Source of the DNA: Bacteroidota bacterium
GTDB taxonomy: Bacteria > Bacteroidota > Bacteroidia > Flavobacteriales > Weeksellaceae
Length of the DNA stretch: 15,457 nucleotides
Reading direction: 5' to 3'
NCBI GenBank assembly: GCA_023422635.1
Contig: JAFAGO010000040.1
Span: 1 to 15,457, forward strand
Position numbers and translations under genes: made by a program. Below, piece by piece: positions 13,663 to 15,457 of this stretch. Numbering within the stretch: the stretch's first letter is position 1; every line of letters starts with the position of its first letter. The notes under the pieces were generated by a model. That model saw only the letters and a program-made list of their open reading frames with translations. It did no database searches and was not told where the DNA came from.

Positions 13663-14919
13663 ATGAGTCAGTTTTTTATCCGTTTTTGGATGTTCACATC
13701 GATGTTGATGATGCAAATGTTTTTTGCTCAAAACTATACCGATGGACTTTCAGATGGAACTTTAGTGGTAAATTCCAAAGAAATTCCAGTGAAGATTTTT
13801 TCGTCTACCGATTATACCACATTCGAAGTTTTTCCTAATAAAGCCGTTAACAACGCTTTAGTAATCGTGAATCCAATTAATTTTGAAACCGGTTCAGCAC
13901 AAAAAAACATCTACAATCAAACAGTAATTGCCAATTACCAAAATGCGGGTTTTCAATTTTTAGATAAAGATTTTAAACCGTCACAAAATGCTTTAGAATT
14001 TAAATATCTGCTTAAAAGCAATGAAAAAATTACCGCCAACGAAGATGTGCATTTAAAAACAAAGTTTAAAATTTGGGATCCTTCCACTGGCATTCATTTA
14101 GGTCCGGTTACTTTACATTATTACAGTTTAATGTTTATTCTCGCTTTTGGATTGGGATTCTTAATTATGGGTAAAATTTTTAAAATCGACCATGTAAATG
14201 CGAAATACCTTGATCCACTTTTTACGTGGACTTTAGTGGGAACAATTATTGGAGCGCGTTTGGGACACGTTATTTTTTATCAACCTGAGCTTTTTAAACA
14301 AGATTTCTGGAGCGTTTTTCTACCGATCCAAACAAAACCAGAATTTAAATTTACCGGATTTTCAGGGCTTGCAAGTCACGGTGCAACCATAATGCTCATT
14401 CTAACCACGCTTTACTATTCCTTTAAAATCATTAAAAAAAATCCACTTTGGGTGTACGATCGTCTAGCAATTGTAGTGGCGTTAGGTGGTGCATTTGTAA
14501 GAATGGGGAATTTCTTCAACTCCGAAATTATTGGGAAACCAGCAGATGAAAATTCGCCTTTTGCACTTCTTTTTCCACAAATGAGTGATGAATATGGTTT
14601 AACAGTTCCGCGCTATCCAACCCAATTATTCGAAGCGGTTGGCTATGTTTTGCTCTTTGTTTTGGTGTGGGTAATTTACCGCTACACGCGTAAAAAATAT
14701 CAGCAAGGTTGGATTTTTGGATTGTTCTTTATTATCCTTTGGTTAATTCGCTTCTTTGTTGAATTTTTAAAAGAGCCGCAAGGTGACGAAAAAATTACTT
14801 GGGGAATTTTGAATACAGGTCAAGTTCTTTCCATCCCGTTTATTATCGCTGGAATTGTAATTATGATTATTTCATCGAAATTTAAAATTACAGAAGCGGA
14901 AAACGAAAAACCAGAATAA
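13663..14919 (+). CDS. lgt: Prolipoprotein diacylglyceryl transferase with N-terminal secreted extension
   Basis: 418 residues from the ATG at 13663. An upstream GTG-type extension would overlap yidD and put unrelated residues before a signal peptide, so it was rejected. Lgt transfers diacylglycerol from phosphatidylglycerol to the Cys of prolipoproteins in the inner membrane. The core (about 145-405) has several membrane helices and the expected residues: His239 in LASHGAT, Arg280, Asn283, Asn286 and Glu288 in RMGNFFNSEIIGKP, RYPTQLFE (317-324), and Arg363/Glu367 in LIRFFVEF. Before it are a hydrophobic signal-like segment (5-22, ending FFAQ) and about 110 residues of periplasm-like beta sequence, making it some 130 residues longer than E. 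coli Lgt. I recall similar extensions in other flavobacteria. A strong terminator follows directly. Confidence 0.95.
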   Translation: MSQFFIRFWMFTSMLMMQMFFAQNYTDGLSDGTLVVNSKEIPVKIFSSTDYTTFEVFPNKAVNNALVIVNPINFETGSAQKNIYNQTVIANYQNAGFQFLDKDFKPSQNALEFKYLLKSNEKITANEDVHLKTKFKIWDPSTGIHLGPVTLHYYSLMFILAFGLGFLIMGKIFKIDHVNAKYLDPLFTWTLVGTIIGARLGHVIFYQPELFKQDFWSVFLPIQTKPEFKFTGFSGLASHGATIMLILTTLYYSFKIIKKNPLWVYDRLAIVVALGGAFVRMGNFFNSEIIGKPADENSPFALLFPQMSDEYGLTVPRYPTQLFEAVGYVLLFVLVWVIYRYTRKKYQQGWIFGLFFIILWLIRFFVEFLKEPQGDEKITWGILNTGQVLSIPFIIAGIVIMIISSKFKITEAENEKPE

Positions 14920-14923
14920 AAAT

Positions 14924-14959
14924 AAAAAAACCGGAACATTTTTGCTTCCGGTTTTTTTT
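14924..14959. terminator. Bidirectional terminator between lgt and the DUF2911 gene
   Basis: The A-run plus ACCGGAA (14924-14936) pairs with TTCCGGT plus a T-run (14946-14959), giving a stem of six or more strong pairs extended by A-T pairs around a nine-base loop. The A-tract on one side and the T-tract on the other let it serve both convergent genes. Confidence 0.9.
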
Positions 14960-15040
14960 GATCTTAATTACCTTATTTCACTATAAGAAATTGGTAAAAT
15001 TGATACTCAATAGAATCTTTTGAAACGTGGTTTTTATCTT

Positions 15041-15457
15041 CTACTTCTTGTTAGCTTCTCGTTCAATTTGTTTAATCTCCTTCAGTTTTTCAACAATTTT
15101 AGCCACGGTTTCTGGTTTTCCTTCACTTATTAATACTTGTGCTTTCACGGTATCCCAAGTGAAAATCATTTCAACAGAATGATCATCTTTTGGCTCGAAA
15201 GCTATGGTAAACCATTCCGCTTTAGTAGCGAGTTTTTGCACGGGTACAGAAACTTCAATAACATCTAACTTTGCGTCGTATTCATAAGCGCCCCACTGCT
15301 GAAAATCTTTATTGAGAATGATTTTCCATTCGTTCGCTGTTGGCGTAATAAAAAGACCGTATGAACCTGCTGGAACAATTTTTCCACCAAAATTAACTGA
15401 TTGTTCAAATGTAATTTTTGAAGAAGAATTCGCACCCGCTCGCCAAACTTTTCCGTA
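15041..15457 (-). CDS. DUF2911 domain protein, C-terminal part (start beyond the window)
   Basis: 138 codons and the stop are visible. The frame stays open to the right edge, so the gene begins outside the window. The fragment opens with YGKVWRAGAN, the hallmark of DUF2911, followed by the IVPAGSYGLF and WKIILNKDFQQWGAYEY strands and a charged helical tail (VEKLKEIKQIEREANKK). A GTG in the middle of the frame (near 15241) is an internal Val and not the start, because the domain clearly continues upstream of it. DUF2911 proteins are secreted beta-rich proteins of unknown function, common in Bacteroidota; the signal peptide would lie in the missing part. It converges with lgt across the terminator. 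Confidence 0.85.
   Translation of the reverse strand, partial: YGKVWRAGANSSSKITFEQSVNFGGKIVPAGSYGLFITPTANEWKIILNKDFQQWGAYEYDAKLDVIEVSVPVQKLATKAEWFTIAFEPKDDHSVEMIFTWDTVKAQVLISEGKPETVAKIVEKLKEIKQIEREANKK

Noticed and set aside
15041..15241. A separate 66-residue gene starting at a GTG near 15241
   Set aside because: The same frame continues to the window edge with recognisable DUF2911 sequence, so the GTG is an internal Val codon.

Overview
The window looks like a chromosomal piece of a low-GC Bacteroidota genome, most likely a flavobacterium of the Chryseobacterium/Weeksellaceae type. Starts are preceded by A/T-rich leaders without Shine-Dalgarno sequences. Several genes have the flavobacterial -7 element TAnnTTTG upstream. 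The protein families are also typical: an OMP_b-brl_3-type TonB receptor, an Lgt with a secreted N-terminal extension, and a DUF2911 protein. No insertion sequence, phage gene, tRNA, rRNA or CRISPR array was seen.

Layout. Positions 1-459 are non-coding and rich in RNA hairpins, including two terminator-like structures at 43-70 and 141-171. From 460 to 9488 eight genes run on the + strand. They are an esterase with an N-terminal carbohydrate-binding-like domain, an M17 leucyl aminopeptidase, and after a 140 bp A/T-rich gap a carnosine-synthase-like ATP-grasp ligase, a small COG4947-like esterase, a second (GshB/RimK-like) ATP-grasp ligase, a YbdK/GCS2 carboxylate-amine ligase, a stand-alone class I glutamine amidotransferase, and a third protein that reads as a circularly permuted ATP-grasp. 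A hairpin terminator at 9588-9608 closes the run. A TonB-dependent receptor-like barrel and rarA follow on the - strand. yidD and lgt diverge from rarA on the + strand, end at a strong bidirectional terminator (14924-14959), and converge on a DUF2911 gene cut by the right edge.

How it fits together. The most interesting part is 3166-9488, with 460-3025 as a likely partner. Four probable ATP-dependent amide-bond-forming enzymes of three different types, plus a glutaminase-type enzyme, an aminopeptidase and two alpha/beta hydrolases, are packed together with no ribosomal precursor peptide and no NRPS. This suggests a pathway that makes, trims or recycles a small peptide-like metabolite, perhaps with a gamma-glutamyl or other amino-acid amide linkage. 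Neither the substrate nor the product can be read from the sequence. The right third is housekeeping: RarA acts at stalled replication forks, YidD assists membrane protein insertion, and Lgt lipidates prolipoproteins.
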